Positions 45,701 to 53,701 of a stretch of DNA of 64,000 nt are shown here, piece after piece. Every line of letters starts with the position of its first letter. Position 1 is the first letter of the stretch. The notes under the pieces were generated by a model, which was given only the letters and a program-made list of their open reading frames with translations, searched no databases and was not told the DNA's origin. The translations under genes were made by a program, and so were the position numbers. Source of the stretch: Pedobacter sp. PLR (GTDB taxonomy: Bacteria; Bacteroidota; Bacteroidia; Sphingobacteriales; Sphingobacteriaceae); the NCBI RefSeq assembly GCF_026239675.1, contig NZ_JAPIVQ010000005.1, forward strand, positions 186,001 to 250,000. The letters run 5' to 3'.

Positions 45701-46067
45701 GCCTGATAAAATTTTCTACCAGGGTTTGGCCTGGTTAAAGCTGGAGGAGCAGGATAAGGCAAAGGAGATTTTTGAACGATTTATCCAGTTTGGTAAACTT
45801 CACCTGAATGATGAGATCGAGATCGATTACTTTGCGGTTTCCCTTCCTGATTTACTTGTTTTTGATCAGGACCTTAATTTAAAAAATCACATTCATTGTT
45901 GTTATTTGATTGGTCTTGGTTATCTGGGCCTTGGTCGTGCTGAAGCAGCCAGAGAAATGTTTATAGAGGTACTCGATATGGATGTTAACCACCAGGGAGC
46001 AACCACTCACCTTGGTCTGTTTCCACTCTTAATCCCGTTCGGTATGGTTGATGATGAGGCTAGCTAA
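42711..46067 (+). CDS. DUF5107 domain protein with long TPR array
   Basis: The 1118-residue protein has no signal peptide. Residues about 40-345 are a DUF5107 domain, a galactose-mutarotase-like beta-sandwich with NEYLKIMVLPELGGRIQRAYDKVRNRDFIYYN and ISGGIEFNWPQHHRPS. From about 440 to the end come at least ten TPR-like helical pairs (for example YYNLGLSLKMQGKAKEAYEAVYKS and AYYYLGNFWYGKQQFNEAVACWENSV). Such proteins are found in carbohydrate-use loci, but no reaction is established; binding or epimerising a sugar in the cytoplasm is possible. The GH2 gene follows after 48 bp. Confidence 0.85.
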   Translation: MEVTAWVEKVIIPTYETGKPEKNPIFLEKRVYQGSTGAVYPNPVIEKISDEKINKAYTAVFIENEYLKIMVLPELGGRIQRAYDKVRNRDFIYYNQVIKPALVGLTGPWISGGIEFNWPQHHRPSTFDPIDFTIESHDDGSKTIWVNELELMFRTKGMAGFTLYPDKAYLEVKGKVFNPTPFPQTFLWWANPAVKVNDHYQSIFPPDVYAVFDHGKRDVSDFPIATGTYYKKDYSPGTDISCYKNIPVPTSYMAIRSSYNFIGGYEHDTQAGMLHVANHHIAPGKKQWTWGNGDFGLSWDRNLTDEDGPYIELMTGVYTDNQPDFSWLQPNEEKTFEQYFMPYAKIGAVKNATKEAMLNVEQNGSALDIKVYATAFFPSAVISLFINEVLEDATYFDLSPSLVFEKIIPLKTGVSMESVRVLVETCDHKLLVSYEQEKVNPGEIPAAATAAKAPENMDSVEELFLNGLHIEQYRHATYQATDYYTEALKREPGDVRSNNAMGLWNMRRGQFGAAEQFFRTAIKTLTLRNPNPYDGEPYYNLGLSLKMQGKAKEAYEAVYKSTWNAAWQDAGFLALSRIATEKGDYEDALYLINKSLLRNYHSHAARHLKTAILHKMGRLKEAMTFLEESLLIDPFNFGCLYERYTLQLERADLSASEASLSHLVQLMRQDVHNYIECALEYAQAGLYKEATGILSIYIREEQGEVYPMVYYYMGWFALRSGDQESSQAYFLKGQYAAPDFCFPHRIEDVNVLLAAIAYNPKDAKAYYYLGNFWYGKQQFNEAVACWENSVKEDPAFPTAHRNLSLAYHNHLNDSDLALKSLEKAFSLDIADARVFMELDQLYKKMGYAPEPRLAMLEKYTELVNYRDDLYLEQITLCNQLSRYREAKALLAGRQFHPWEGGEGKVVGQHLLCHTQLAKTALMEGEYHTAIELLSVATHYPHNLGEGKLYGAQENDIYYLEGCVYEKMGLKDQADQKFLQATSGNTEPVQAIFYNDPQPDKIFYQGLAWLKLEEQDKAKEIFERFIQFGKLHLNDEIEIDYFAVSLPDLLVFDQDLNLKNHIHCCYLIGLGYLGLGRAEAAREMFIEVLDMDVNHQGATTHLGLFPLLIPFGMVDDEAS

Positions 46068-46115
46068 AACATGAAATTATAAGTCTATAAACTGATTATT
46101 AAAAATTATTATAAA

Positions 46116-48908
46116 ATGAGTAAATGGTTGTTTACATGCCTTTTTCAACTTACCCTAATCTTAGGTGTATCAGGGCAGGAAAAAAATAAAACTATAATTG
46201 GCGAAGACAGAATAAATCTGGCTGGAGTATGGTCATTTCGCATGGATTCTTTGAACATCGGGGAGCAAGAGAAATGGTATAATAAATCTGCTCAGTTTTT
46301 TAATCAGAAAATTAAATTGCCTGGAACTACTGACGATGCAGGTTTGGGTAATCCCTTACAGTTGAAGCCTGAGCTTAAACGGAATGTGATGCTCCATTTG
46401 TCGCGTAAATTTTCTTACATAGGCATAGCCTGGTATCAAAAGGAGGTAGTTATCCCGGCTACCTGGAGTAGTAAACAGATCTCGCTTTTGTTAGAAAGGG
46501 TTATCTGGCAAACCGATGTATGGGTTGACGGAAAGAAAGTGAATGCTCAGGGTGAAAGCCTGAGTGCAGCACATCACTTTGATTTGTCACCATTTTTAAA
46601 ACCAGGGAGGCATATTCTGACTATAAAGATCGATAACAGTAAAAAACTAGATATTGGCGATGGTCATGCCTACTCAGCAGAAACACAGATTATTTGGAAC
46701 GGGATCATTGGTAAAGTGCAGCTTATTGCCAGACCGGATGTTTATCTTAAAAATATAAAGGTTTTTCCGGAGGAAAATTTGAAGCGAATTAAAGTTGTTA
46801 GCAGCATTGAGAATAAATCTGGCAAAAACTTTAAATCTACCCTTAGTTTAGTAGCTAAAAATGGAAAGGTAACCTTAGCAAAAACGAATGTTTCATTATT
46901 GCTGAAACCTGGAGAAAACACGATGGTAAGTTATATAGCTTATGATGGTCCAATCAAAGAGTGGGATGAATTTAATCCTTCGCTATATAGCCTGGATGCT
47001 TCGGTAAAATCGACCAACCTGATACATACGACAACGGCCTCCTTTGCTTTCCGGACTTTGAGTAGCGATGGCGCAAGATTGCTTATAAATAATAAGCCTT
47101 TATTTTTAAGAGGAACCTTAGAGTGCAATATCTTTCCATTAACGGGATATCCGCCGATGGAGAAAAGTGAATGGAAAAAGGTCTTTGGGAAGGTAAAAGC
47201 ATATGGCTTAAACCATCTTCGTTTTCATAGCTGGTGCCCACCGGAGGCTGCTTTTGATGCAGCTGATGAAATGGGTTTATACCTGCAGGTAGAACTACCG
47301 GCCTGGTCCCTTAAAATAGGAAAAGATAAACTGGCTGATGACTTTTTTGACAGAGAAGCCTATCGGATAATCGAGGATTATGGTAACCATCCGTCTTTTT
47401 GCTTTATGAGTATGGGTAATGAGATGCAGGGAGATATGAACTGGCTGAGTGATGAAGTCATTAAACTAAAATCTCTGGATAAGAGAAGGATGTATACCAC
47501 AACCTCCTATACTTTTGAGCAGGGATTTGGCGATTGGCCAGTTCCGGCTGATGATTTTTTTATTACACAGCGATCTAAAAAAGGATGGGTTAGGGGACAA
47601 GGCGTTTTCGATGTTGAAACTCCCTCTTTTAACAAAGATTACGCAAAATCAGTTGTTGGTTTGCCTGTTCCACTAATCACTCATGAGATAGGGCAATATG
47701 CTGTATATCCGAACATCAATGAAATTTCCAAATATACCGGGGTACTCAGTCCCACAAACTTTATCGCTGTAAAAGATAATCTGGTTAAGAAAAATATGAT
47801 TTCTCTTGCTGATGATTTTACAAATGCCAGTGGAAAACTAGCGGTATTACTTTACAAAGAAGAGATTGAAAGAGCTTTGAAAACCAAGGGTATTAGTGGA
47901 TTTCAATTATTGGATTTACATGATTTTCCGGGACAGGGAACTGCATTAGTTGGAATACTGGATGCATTTTGGGATAGTAAAGGTTTAATAAAACCAGAAA
48001 ATTTCAGGGAATTCTGCGCTCCGGTAGTACCCCTGATTAGATTTGAAAAAGCAAGCTATACCAATAGTGAAACATTTAAAGCTGAAATTGAAGTAGCCAA
48101 CTTTGGTGCTGTCCCCTTAACAAATGCCAATGTAATCTGGCAAATTACAGGGGATGATAAGGCTGTAATTGTATCGGGCAAAGCGAGTGTTATAAACATC
48201 AATTTAGGTAATGGTATTGCTGCAGGTAACATTAACGCCGCTTTAACCAATGTAAATAGGGCACAGAAGTTAACGGTAAGTGTAAGTATTGAAAATACAG
48301 CCTACAAAAACAGTTGGAATATTTGGGTTTATCCTGATAAACCAGAGCAAGTAGTTGAAAATGTAGTTTTTACAACAAGTTACAGTGAAGCACTTATGGC
48401 ATTGAACCAAGGGAAAAAGGTCCTGTTAAATCCTGCTAAAGAAAAGATTAATGGCGTGGAGGGGAAATTTGTACAGGTTTTTTGGAGTCCTGTTCATTTT
48501 CCAAATCAACCGGGCACCATGGGGTTATTGGTAGATCCAAAACATCCTGCTTTTGAAAATTTCCCTACCGATAACCATACGGATTGGCAGTGGTGGGATC
48601 TTTGTAAAAAATCAACTACGTTGGAGCTGGATAGTATTGGCTTGCTACCATCGGCTATTGTACTAAGAAATATAGATAATTTTTTTAAAAATAGAAATAT
48701 GGCCAGCATTGTCGAGGCAAAGGTAGCCGGAGGTAAATTGTTGCTGTGTACAATGGATATTCATACAGATATTGCCAATAGGCCAGTGGCGAAGCAGTTA
48801 AAATATAGCTTGTTGCAATACATGCAGGGGCATAATTTTAACCCGGCCACAGTACTGGATAAGAGTAGTTTCCAAAAGTTAGAAAAGAAACCGAAATCTA
48901 AACATTAG
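46116..48908 (+). CDS. Exported glycoside hydrolase family 2 protein
   Basis: The 930-residue protein has a signal peptide (about 1-21), a GH2 sugar-binding jelly roll (about 30-200), an immunoglobulin-like domain (about 205-310), a TIM barrel (about 315-630) and C-terminal beta domains. The acid/base is probably Glu436 in SMGNEMQGD and the nucleophile Glu524 in ITHEIGQY. NHLRFHSWCPPEAAFDAADEMGLYLQVELPAW is a typical GH2 segment. Family members are beta-galactosidases, beta-mannosidases or beta-glucuronidases; the sequence alone does not decide which. It would act in the periplasm on the oligosaccharide imported by the second SusC/SusD pair. Confidence 0.88.
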   Translation: MSKWLFTCLFQLTLILGVSGQEKNKTIIGEDRINLAGVWSFRMDSLNIGEQEKWYNKSAQFFNQKIKLPGTTDDAGLGNPLQLKPELKRNVMLHLSRKFSYIGIAWYQKEVVIPATWSSKQISLLLERVIWQTDVWVDGKKVNAQGESLSAAHHFDLSPFLKPGRHILTIKIDNSKKLDIGDGHAYSAETQIIWNGIIGKVQLIARPDVYLKNIKVFPEENLKRIKVVSSIENKSGKNFKSTLSLVAKNGKVTLAKTNVSLLLKPGENTMVSYIAYDGPIKEWDEFNPSLYSLDASVKSTNLIHTTTASFAFRTLSSDGARLLINNKPLFLRGTLECNIFPLTGYPPMEKSEWKKVFGKVKAYGLNHLRFHSWCPPEAAFDAADEMGLYLQVELPAWSLKIGKDKLADDFFDREAYRIIEDYGNHPSFCFMSMGNEMQGDMNWLSDEVIKLKSLDKRRMYTTTSYTFEQGFGDWPVPADDFFITQRSKKGWVRGQGVFDVETPSFNKDYAKSVVGLPVPLITHEIGQYAVYPNINEISKYTGVLSPTNFIAVKDNLVKKNMISLADDFTNASGKLAVLLYKEEIERALKTKGISGFQLLDLHDFPGQGTALVGILDAFWDSKGLIKPENFREFCAPVVPLIRFEKASYTNSETFKAEIEVANFGAVPLTNANVIWQITGDDKAVIVSGKASVININLGNGIAAGNINAALTNVNRAQKLTVSVSIENTAYKNSWNIWVYPDKPEQVVENVVFTTSYSEALMALNQGKKVLLNPAKEKINGVEGKFVQVFWSPVHFPNQPGTMGLLVDPKHPAFENFPTDNHTDWQWWDLCKKSTTLELDSIGLLPSAIVLRNIDNFFKNRNMASIVEAKVAGGKLLLCTMDIHTDIANRPVAKQLKYSLLQYMQGHNFNPATVLDKSSFQKLEKKPKSKH

Positions 48909-48938
48909 GTTTTATTAGCATAAATTAAAGTATTAACA

Positions 48939-48970
48939 AAAATCCCGGTCGTCAAAACGACCGGGATTTT
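48939..48970 (+). terminator. Intrinsic terminator after the GH2 gene
   Basis: A perfect 14-bp stem AAAATCCCGGTCGT with ACGACCGGGATTTT and a 4-base loop, ending in TTTT. It lies 30 bp after the GH2 stop and closes the second uptake locus. Confidence 0.88.
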
Positions 48971-49208
48971 AAAATATGAGAGGGGCTTCTCTGCTTTAAC
49001 TATTGGCCAGAGTAGCAGGATTAAAAAAAGCAAGTAATTGGCAGAACTACTGAGCTATGGTTGACAGAGAAAGGGGGAGAGGTTGTTATGACACTGTAAA
49101 ATTGTAATCCTTATGGGAATCTTACCTGGAAATTGGCTGAAAACCCTGAAATGGATGATGAGCGGGCAAATGGAAGTTTATGTCTGTTTAAAATCTTCCA
49201 ATGAAAAA
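48971..49208. other. Intergenic remainder, nothing seen
   Basis: The stretch between the GH2 terminator and the end of the AraC gene (about 300 bases with the terminator included) shows no gene, RNA or clear regulatory site. Confidence 0.5.
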
Positions 49209-50057
49209 TTAATTTACCCCTAAAAACTGCTTTTTAAATTGAAGTGGTCCATAACCAGTCATTTTTTTAAAAAGCTTATTAAAATATGATAAACTCTGAA
49301 ATCCTACATTGTAGCAAGTCTCCGATACATTTATATCCTGAAGAAGCATGGTCTTTGCCTGGTTGATCCGATATTGATTGACAAAATCAGTAAAAGTCAT
49401 ATTGGTTTGCTTTTTGAAATAGCGGCAAAAGGCAGCAGTACTTAATCCAATTTTATCAGCCACTATATTCACATTGGTAGGCTCATGGTAATGCTTGTGA
49501 ATATGATCATAAATGTTACCCATGCGGAGCTTATCATTTAAGAACAGTTTCACACTAGTGTCGATTTCATTTAATTGAATATACTCTTCACTTAATGCAA
49601 GTAGGTTAAAGATTTCAAACAATTTAATCAACCGGTCATAATTATTCAGCCCCTGTAAGTCCTTTAGCAAGATTGCGGCCTGCTTTTTTGTTTCGCCTTT
49701 AAATGCGATACCAAAAGCGGCTCTTTTGAACAGTTGTTGTATTGGTGTAAACTCCGGAGTATTTAGCAGCGTTTCTTTTTCAAAATTATCTCTCAGCTGG
49801 ATTACAATTTGCTGGTAATCGGTCATCAACCCGTAATCAAAATTAAGGTGGGGAATGTTTGATCCGATCATCACCAGGTCGCTCTCCATAAAACTGGATA
49901 CATGCTGACCTACATGCCGGATACCGGTCAATCCTTCGATATAGATCAATTCTAATTCAGGGTGGTAATGCCAGTAAAAATAGTTTCTTAAGCTGGGATT
50001 AAACACCCGGAATGAGCTCCCTGGTTCAATTGTTATTTCCTCTTTCTGAATCTTCAT
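49209..50057 (-). CDS. AraC-family transcriptional regulator
   Basis: From the chosen ATG the protein has 282 residues: a cupin-like sensor (about 15-130, with YWHYHPELELIYIEGLTGIRHVG) and a double helix-turn-helix (about 185-278, with NIVADKIGLSTAAFCRYFKKQTNMTFTDFVNQYRI and SETCYNVGFQSLSYFNKLFKKMTGYGPLQFKK). The frame stays open to an ATG at 50162, which would add 35 residues with no family match and would leave only 34 bp to the divergent gene, so I chose 50057. It probably regulates the divergent dioxygenase gene. Confidence 0.85.
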   Translation of the reverse strand: MKIQKEEITIEPGSSFRVFNPSLRNYFYWHYHPELELIYIEGLTGIRHVGQHVSSFMESDLVMIGSNIPHLNFDYGLMTDYQQIVIQLRDNFEKETLLNTPEFTPIQQLFKRAAFGIAFKGETKKQAAILLKDLQGLNNYDRLIKLFEIFNLLALSEEYIQLNEIDTSVKLFLNDKLRMGNIYDHIHKHYHEPTNVNIVADKIGLSTAAFCRYFKKQTNMTFTDFVNQYRINQAKTMLLQDINVSETCYNVGFQSLSYFNKLFKKMTGYGPLQFKKQFLGVN

Positions 50058-50196
50058 TTCATCTCTATAAACAAGTATAACGGAATGAATCTGTGTGTAA
50101 TTGTCAATATAGAGCAAAAACTCATCAATTAAGAGAATAGTTGCCATAAGATTAGCCTGCACCTTTGTTAGATCAAGCTAATAAAATAATAAACAT

Positions 50197-51177
50197 ATGG
50201 AAAGAGCAACTATGGCACCAGCCACCGGAGAAAATAAAGCGCATAAAGAAATCCCGGGGAACCCCTCAACAGCGACCAGCAGCAAGATTAAATTAAGTGA
50301 CCGCAGTAATGGTAAGCCATTAAAGGTCCTTTCAGAAGATGACTGGAGATTTTGGATTGAAAACGGATATGTTATCATCAAAGGGGCTATTCCACGTGAT
50401 CAGGCAGCCAAAACGGCTGCATTCCTTTGGGATTATGAAGGCAAAGATCCCAATGACAAGGAAAGCTGGTACACAGCAGCATTAGAAATGAAAATGAAAG
50501 AATTGAACAATACGGGGATGGTAGAAGTTTACAATCATCAGTTGTTATGGGAGAACCGTCAATACACCAGAGTTCATGATGCATTTAGTGATATATGGGG
50601 AACGGATAAACTTTGGGTAACTATTGACCGTGCTAATCTGAATTTTCCAATCCGTCCCGGTCATGATTATAAAGGTTTTATTCACTGGGACTATGACCCT
50701 GAAACCAAACCACAGAATGTTCAGGGGGTTTTGGCTTTAGCTGATCAGACTGACGAAAATATGGGAGGTTTCCAGTGTATTCCAGAACTGTTCCGTACTT
50801 ATGATAACTGGAAGTTGACGCAACCGGATGATAGAGATCGCTTTAAACCCGATACAGCCGGTTTTACTCCGACTAAAGTAAAGCTGGAAGCAGGCGACCT
50901 TCTGATCTTTAATAGTACGCAGCCACATGGAATCCGGGTTAATAACAGTACTGACAAAGTTCGCATAGCCCAGTATATATCAATGATGCCAGCGGATGAA
51001 GAAAACGAGGATATCCGCCAATGGAGAATCTCATCATGGCAAGAAAGAAAAGCTCCGGAAGGTTATGCTTTCCCTGGTGACCCGTTGAAGAGAGAACAAC
51101 AGCAGCCCATTGCAAAACTTTCAGCTTTGGGAAAAAAATTGCTGGGATTGGACAAATGGTCAGATCCAATATCTTAA
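50197..51177 (+). CDS. Phytanoyl-CoA dioxygenase (PhyH) family protein
   Basis: This 326-residue protein has the Fe(II)/2-oxoglutarate dioxygenase facial triad: His163 and Asp165 in HWDYDP, His244 in PHGIR, and Arg247 to bind 2-oxoglutarate. FWIENGYVIIKGAIPRDQAAKTAAFLWDYE at about 52-82 is the usual PhyH start. The substrate could be a small polar or lipid compound. It is divergent from an AraC regulator, suggesting a catabolic or modification function induced by its substrate. Residues 1-30 are low-complexity and may begin at Met6 instead. Confidence 0.85.
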   Translation: MERATMAPATGENKAHKEIPGNPSTATSSKIKLSDRSNGKPLKVLSEDDWRFWIENGYVIIKGAIPRDQAAKTAAFLWDYEGKDPNDKESWYTAALEMKMKELNNTGMVEVYNHQLLWENRQYTRVHDAFSDIWGTDKLWVTIDRANLNFPIRPGHDYKGFIHWDYDPETKPQNVQGVLALADQTDENMGGFQCIPELFRTYDNWKLTQPDDRDRFKPDTAGFTPTKVKLEAGDLLIFNSTQPHGIRVNNSTDKVRIAQYISMMPADEENEDIRQWRISSWQERKAPEGYAFPGDPLKREQQQPIAKLSALGKKLLGLDKWSDPIS

Positions 51178-51210
51178 CAAAAACTGGTTATTTAAAAGCG
51201 CAGGAGACCC

Positions 51211-51246
51211 TGTGGCTGTAATAGGTGAAAGTCTGTTACAGCCACA
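51211..51246. terminator. Hairpin between convergent dioxygenase and phosphoribosyltransferase genes
   Basis: TGTGGCTGTAA pairs with TTACAGCCACA, 11 bp, around a 14-base loop. It lies 33 bp after the dioxygenase stop and 5 bp from the end of the convergent gene. The T run is weak. Confidence 0.5.
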
Positions 51247-51251
51247 AATAA

Positions 51252-51899
51252 TCAACAACCCAACTGTTTATTATGCAGCGCTTTTCGTAATTTGTCCAGG
51301 TAACATATCACTTCTTTATCACTGACCTCATTGAAATTTTCGTAAAAAGCGCCTACACTGGAAAATGCTTCCGGGATTAATATCGTTACAACTTCATCTA
51401 CCTCTTTGGCTAATTTTTCGACAGCCTCTTTAGACGATACCGGAACACCAATAATAATTTTATCGGGCCGTCCATTACGTAACAGTTTTAACGTTCCCAA
51501 TATGGTATTGCCGGTTGCCATTCCGTCATCAATGATAATAACTGTTTTGCCTGCTATATTTTCAGGAGTCTTGTCTCCCATGAATTTTTTATACATTTCT
51601 TTAAGCCGCGTACGGATAACAAGCAGTTCTCCTTCAATATACTTTTCTGAAACATCCTTATGAGGTACAACAAAATAATCCGAAAGGTTTGCAGCACCAA
51701 TCGCATATTCTTTGTACATGGGATGTCCAATCTTCTTGGTTAAGATCACCTCTATGGGAAAACCAAGTTCTATGGCAACGAAATAGGCTAAGGGAATACC
51801 GCCCCTTGGGACAGCCAGGACAACACCGCGATCGCTCCGGTATTTTTTGAGTTTGGTGGCCAGTAGTTTGCCGGCCTCTGTTCTATCTTGAAACATCAT
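51252..51899 (-). CDS. Phosphoribosyltransferase-domain protein
   Basis: The 215-residue protein has the PRPP-binding motif TVIIIDDGMATGNTIL (about 118-133) and LAVPRGGIPLAYFVAIELGFPIEVILTKKIGHP (about 28-60), typical of a family related to Rv0571c of the mycobacterial DosR regulon. It lacks features that would assign it to a known purine or pyrimidine salvage enzyme. It is divergent from the hsp20 gene; the 354-bp gap carries two Fnr-like dyads that could serve both. Confidence 0.85.
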   Translation of the reverse strand: MMFQDRTEAGKLLATKLKKYRSDRGVVLAVPRGGIPLAYFVAIELGFPIEVILTKKIGHPMYKEYAIGAANLSDYFVVPHKDVSEKYIEGELLVIRTRLKEMYKKFMGDKTPENIAGKTVIIIDDGMATGNTILGTLKLLRNGRPDKIIIGVPVSSKEAVEKLAKEVDEVVTILIPEAFSSVGAFYENFNEVSDKEVICYLDKLRKALHNKQLGC

Positions 51900-52097
51900 G
51901 CATGTGATTTTAAACCTTCAGCGCTGTTATTCAGGACTTTCATAATTGGTAGTTCAGGAACTTAAAACTAATAATTGTGGATAGATTTTAGGGTGTTGAT
52001 TGTCATTTTTTTGAGTGATATTGAATACAGTCTGGATGCTGTAATGCACCCTGATTTAAACTGTAGAAGCTCCGGGATAAGCTGTAAATCATAGCAG

Positions 52098-52109
52098 TGA
52101 TGAGTATCA
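52098..52109. promoter_or_regulatory. Fnr-like dyad upstream of hsp20, site 1
   Basis: TGAT-GAGT-ATCA, centre 150 bp upstream of the hsp20 start and about 205 bp from the phosphoribosyltransferase start. Both half-sites are perfect. Confidence 0.5.
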
Positions 52110-52119
52110 TGCACTAGTT

Positions 52120-52131
52120 TGATCATTGTCA
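52120..52131. promoter_or_regulatory. Fnr-like dyad upstream of hsp20, site 2
   Basis: TGAT-CATT-GTCA, one base off full symmetry, with TTGAT at the left as in an Fnr box. It lies 22 bp from site 1, centre to centre, so both would face the same side of the DNA. Confidence 0.45.
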
Positions 52132-52253
52132 TGTCAAAACTCCCTTGAGCTACCTAAATTAGTACTTAATAAAACCAATTGATACCATCTGAAAATGATG
52201 TTTATCTATCACCTGGTTTATAATTTCAACGTTTAACTTAAACTCTAATAATT

Positions 52254-52682
52254 ATGGCAAATCTAGCGAAATCAAGTAATTTTCCATCATTGCGTTCAGC
52301 AATGGAAGATTTTTTCAATACCGATTTTTTTAACAAACCGTTTATGTCTACTGAATTTCTTCCAGCGGTTAATATCCGCGATGAAGCGGATAGTTATGAA
52401 CTCGAAATGTCTGCTCCCGGCTTTAAAAAGGAAGACTTTAAAATTACTTCAGAAGATGGCTTGCTGACTATTAGTGCCGAAACCAGCTCTGAACATAAGG
52501 AGGAAAAAAAGAATTACACCAGAAAAGAGTTTTCCAGTTCTTCTTTTTCCCGTAGTTTTAGTCTTCCGGATAATGTTGAAGAAGATGATGTGAAGGCAAT
52601 TTATAAAGATGGATTGTTGAAACTTAGCCTTAAAAAAACGTTTAAAGCCCTGCACAATAAAAAGGAGATTAGTATTGAGTAG
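52254..52682 (+). CDS. Hsp20/alpha-crystallin small heat-shock protein
   Basis: The 142-residue protein has an N-terminal arm, an alpha-crystallin domain (about 38-130, with PAVNIRDEADSYELEMSAPGFKKEDFKI and the conserved YKDGLLKLSLKK motif) and a C-terminal tail without a clear I-x-I anchor. It would be an ATP-independent holdase forming oligomers in the cytoplasm. It has two Fnr-like dyads upstream and a universal stress protein gene downstream. A similar small heat-shock protein, HspX, is the hallmark of the DosR regulon. Confidence 0.92.
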   Translation: MANLAKSSNFPSLRSAMEDFFNTDFFNKPFMSTEFLPAVNIRDEADSYELEMSAPGFKKEDFKITSEDGLLTISAETSSEHKEEKKNYTRKEFSSSSFSRSFSLPDNVEEDDVKAIYKDGLLKLSLKKTFKALHNKKEISIE

Positions 52683-52687
52683 CGGGT

Positions 52688-52726
52688 AAATGAAAATGCC
52701 GGAATAACCTGCCTGCATTTTCATTT
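52688..52726 (+). terminator. Hairpin after hsp20
   Basis: AAATGAAAATGC pairs with GCATTTTCATTT, 12 bp, around a 15-base loop, 5 bp after the hsp20 stop. The T run is inside the stem, so termination efficiency is uncertain. Confidence 0.5.
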
Positions 52727-52777
52727 AAAAAAACTTCCGACACGCCTATCTACAATGCCTTTTAAGCTTCCTCAAAA

Positions 52778-52791
52778 TTGATTTGTATCTA
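52778..52791. promoter_or_regulatory. Imperfect Fnr-like dyad upstream of the second universal stress gene
   Basis: TTGAT-TTGT-ATCTA matches nine of the ten positions of TTGAT-N4-ATCAA. Its centre lies about 59 bp upstream of the start codon. The right half-site deviates from the RTCA core seen in the others. Confidence 0.35.
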
Positions 52792-52843
52792 TGATTAAGG
52801 TATTGGTATCAGTAATTTTAAGGTGTAAATCAATTAAAGAAAA

Positions 52844-53671
52844 ATGAAAACTATTCTGATTCCTACAGATTTCTCGGTACCCGAACAAAATGCAGCTTAC
52901 TATGCTTTGCACCTTGCTAAGGTTTTAGAAGCCAATTTAACGCTATGTCATGCATTCACTGTTCCTTCAGAAGTTACTGTTCCACAATTGGGCTGGCCTT
53001 TATATGAGTATGCTACGATGAAAGAGTCGACTATAAAGCAATTAGCTTTATTTGCAGATAAGCTTAAAACACGGTTTCGAAACGACCCTGATACAAAGTC
53101 CGCTCCGCTACCCGTTATATCTTGTGAAAGTGAGGTGGGTACGGTTTCAGATATGATACATAAATTAGTCCGGGATCCCGCGGAAAACATGATTGTAAGT
53201 AACCATTTAATCAATCATGTTCAAGTACCAATTCTGCTTATTCCTGCTGAAACAAAATTCGGTTCTATAAAAAGGATTGCATTTGCGACGGATTTTAATA
53301 ATAAAGATATAGCGGTAATCCGGGCGCTTACTAGCTTCGCAGCAAGGTACGATGCAGACTTAGTGATTACTAACGTCAAAGATGAATGGGTAAATGAGGA
53401 GGAACACCGTCAAAAAGAGCATTTGTTTCTGGATAAATTGATCGTTGAAATTAATTATCCAAAATTCTATATGAGGCATATCACGGAAATAGATATTGAC
53501 GAAGGACTTCAGCTTTTGAGCTCTGAGTATAAGATTGATCTGGTGGTGATGGTCCATAAAAAAATGGCTATGCTTGACCGTTTATTGGTTGGCAGTCATA
53601 CCCGGGCTTTGGCAAAACACATTAAAATTCCACTACTGGTAATCCCTGAAAATTTACATCCTGATTTTTAG
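52844..53671 (+). CDS. Universal stress protein with two UspA domains
   Basis: This 275-residue protein begins MKTILIPTDFSVPEQNAAYYALHLAK, the UspA strand-loop-helix start. The first domain (to about 143) ends VPILLIPAE and lacks the full nucleotide-binding loop. The second (about 148-272) carries VVMVHKKMAMLDRLLVGSHTRALAKHIKIPLLVIPE, a version of the G-x2-G-x9-G-[ST] motif with partial match. It probably acts in persistence under energy limitation. It lies between hsp20 and the 147-residue gene, all in the same direction, with an imperfect Fnr-like site ahead of it. Confidence 0.88.
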   Translation: MKTILIPTDFSVPEQNAAYYALHLAKVLEANLTLCHAFTVPSEVTVPQLGWPLYEYATMKESTIKQLALFADKLKTRFRNDPDTKSAPLPVISCESEVGTVSDMIHKLVRDPAENMIVSNHLINHVQVPILLIPAETKFGSIKRIAFATDFNNKDIAVIRALTSFAARYDADLVITNVKDEWVNEEEHRQKEHLFLDKLIVEINYPKFYMRHITEIDIDEGLQLLSSEYKIDLVVMVHKKMAMLDRLLVGSHTRALAKHIKIPLLVIPENLHPDF

Positions 53672-53701
53672 CCTCACAATATCATTTCAACCTGAAGTGC
53701 T

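Larger units (their letters stand above)
51900..52253. other. Intergenic region with two Fnr-like dyads, no gene
   Basis: This 354-bp region separates the divergent phosphoribosyltransferase and hsp20 genes. The only structured elements I see are the two dyads at 52098-52109 and 52120-52131. They are 22 bp apart from centre to centre, two helical turns. No small gene or RNA is evident. Confidence 0.55.
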
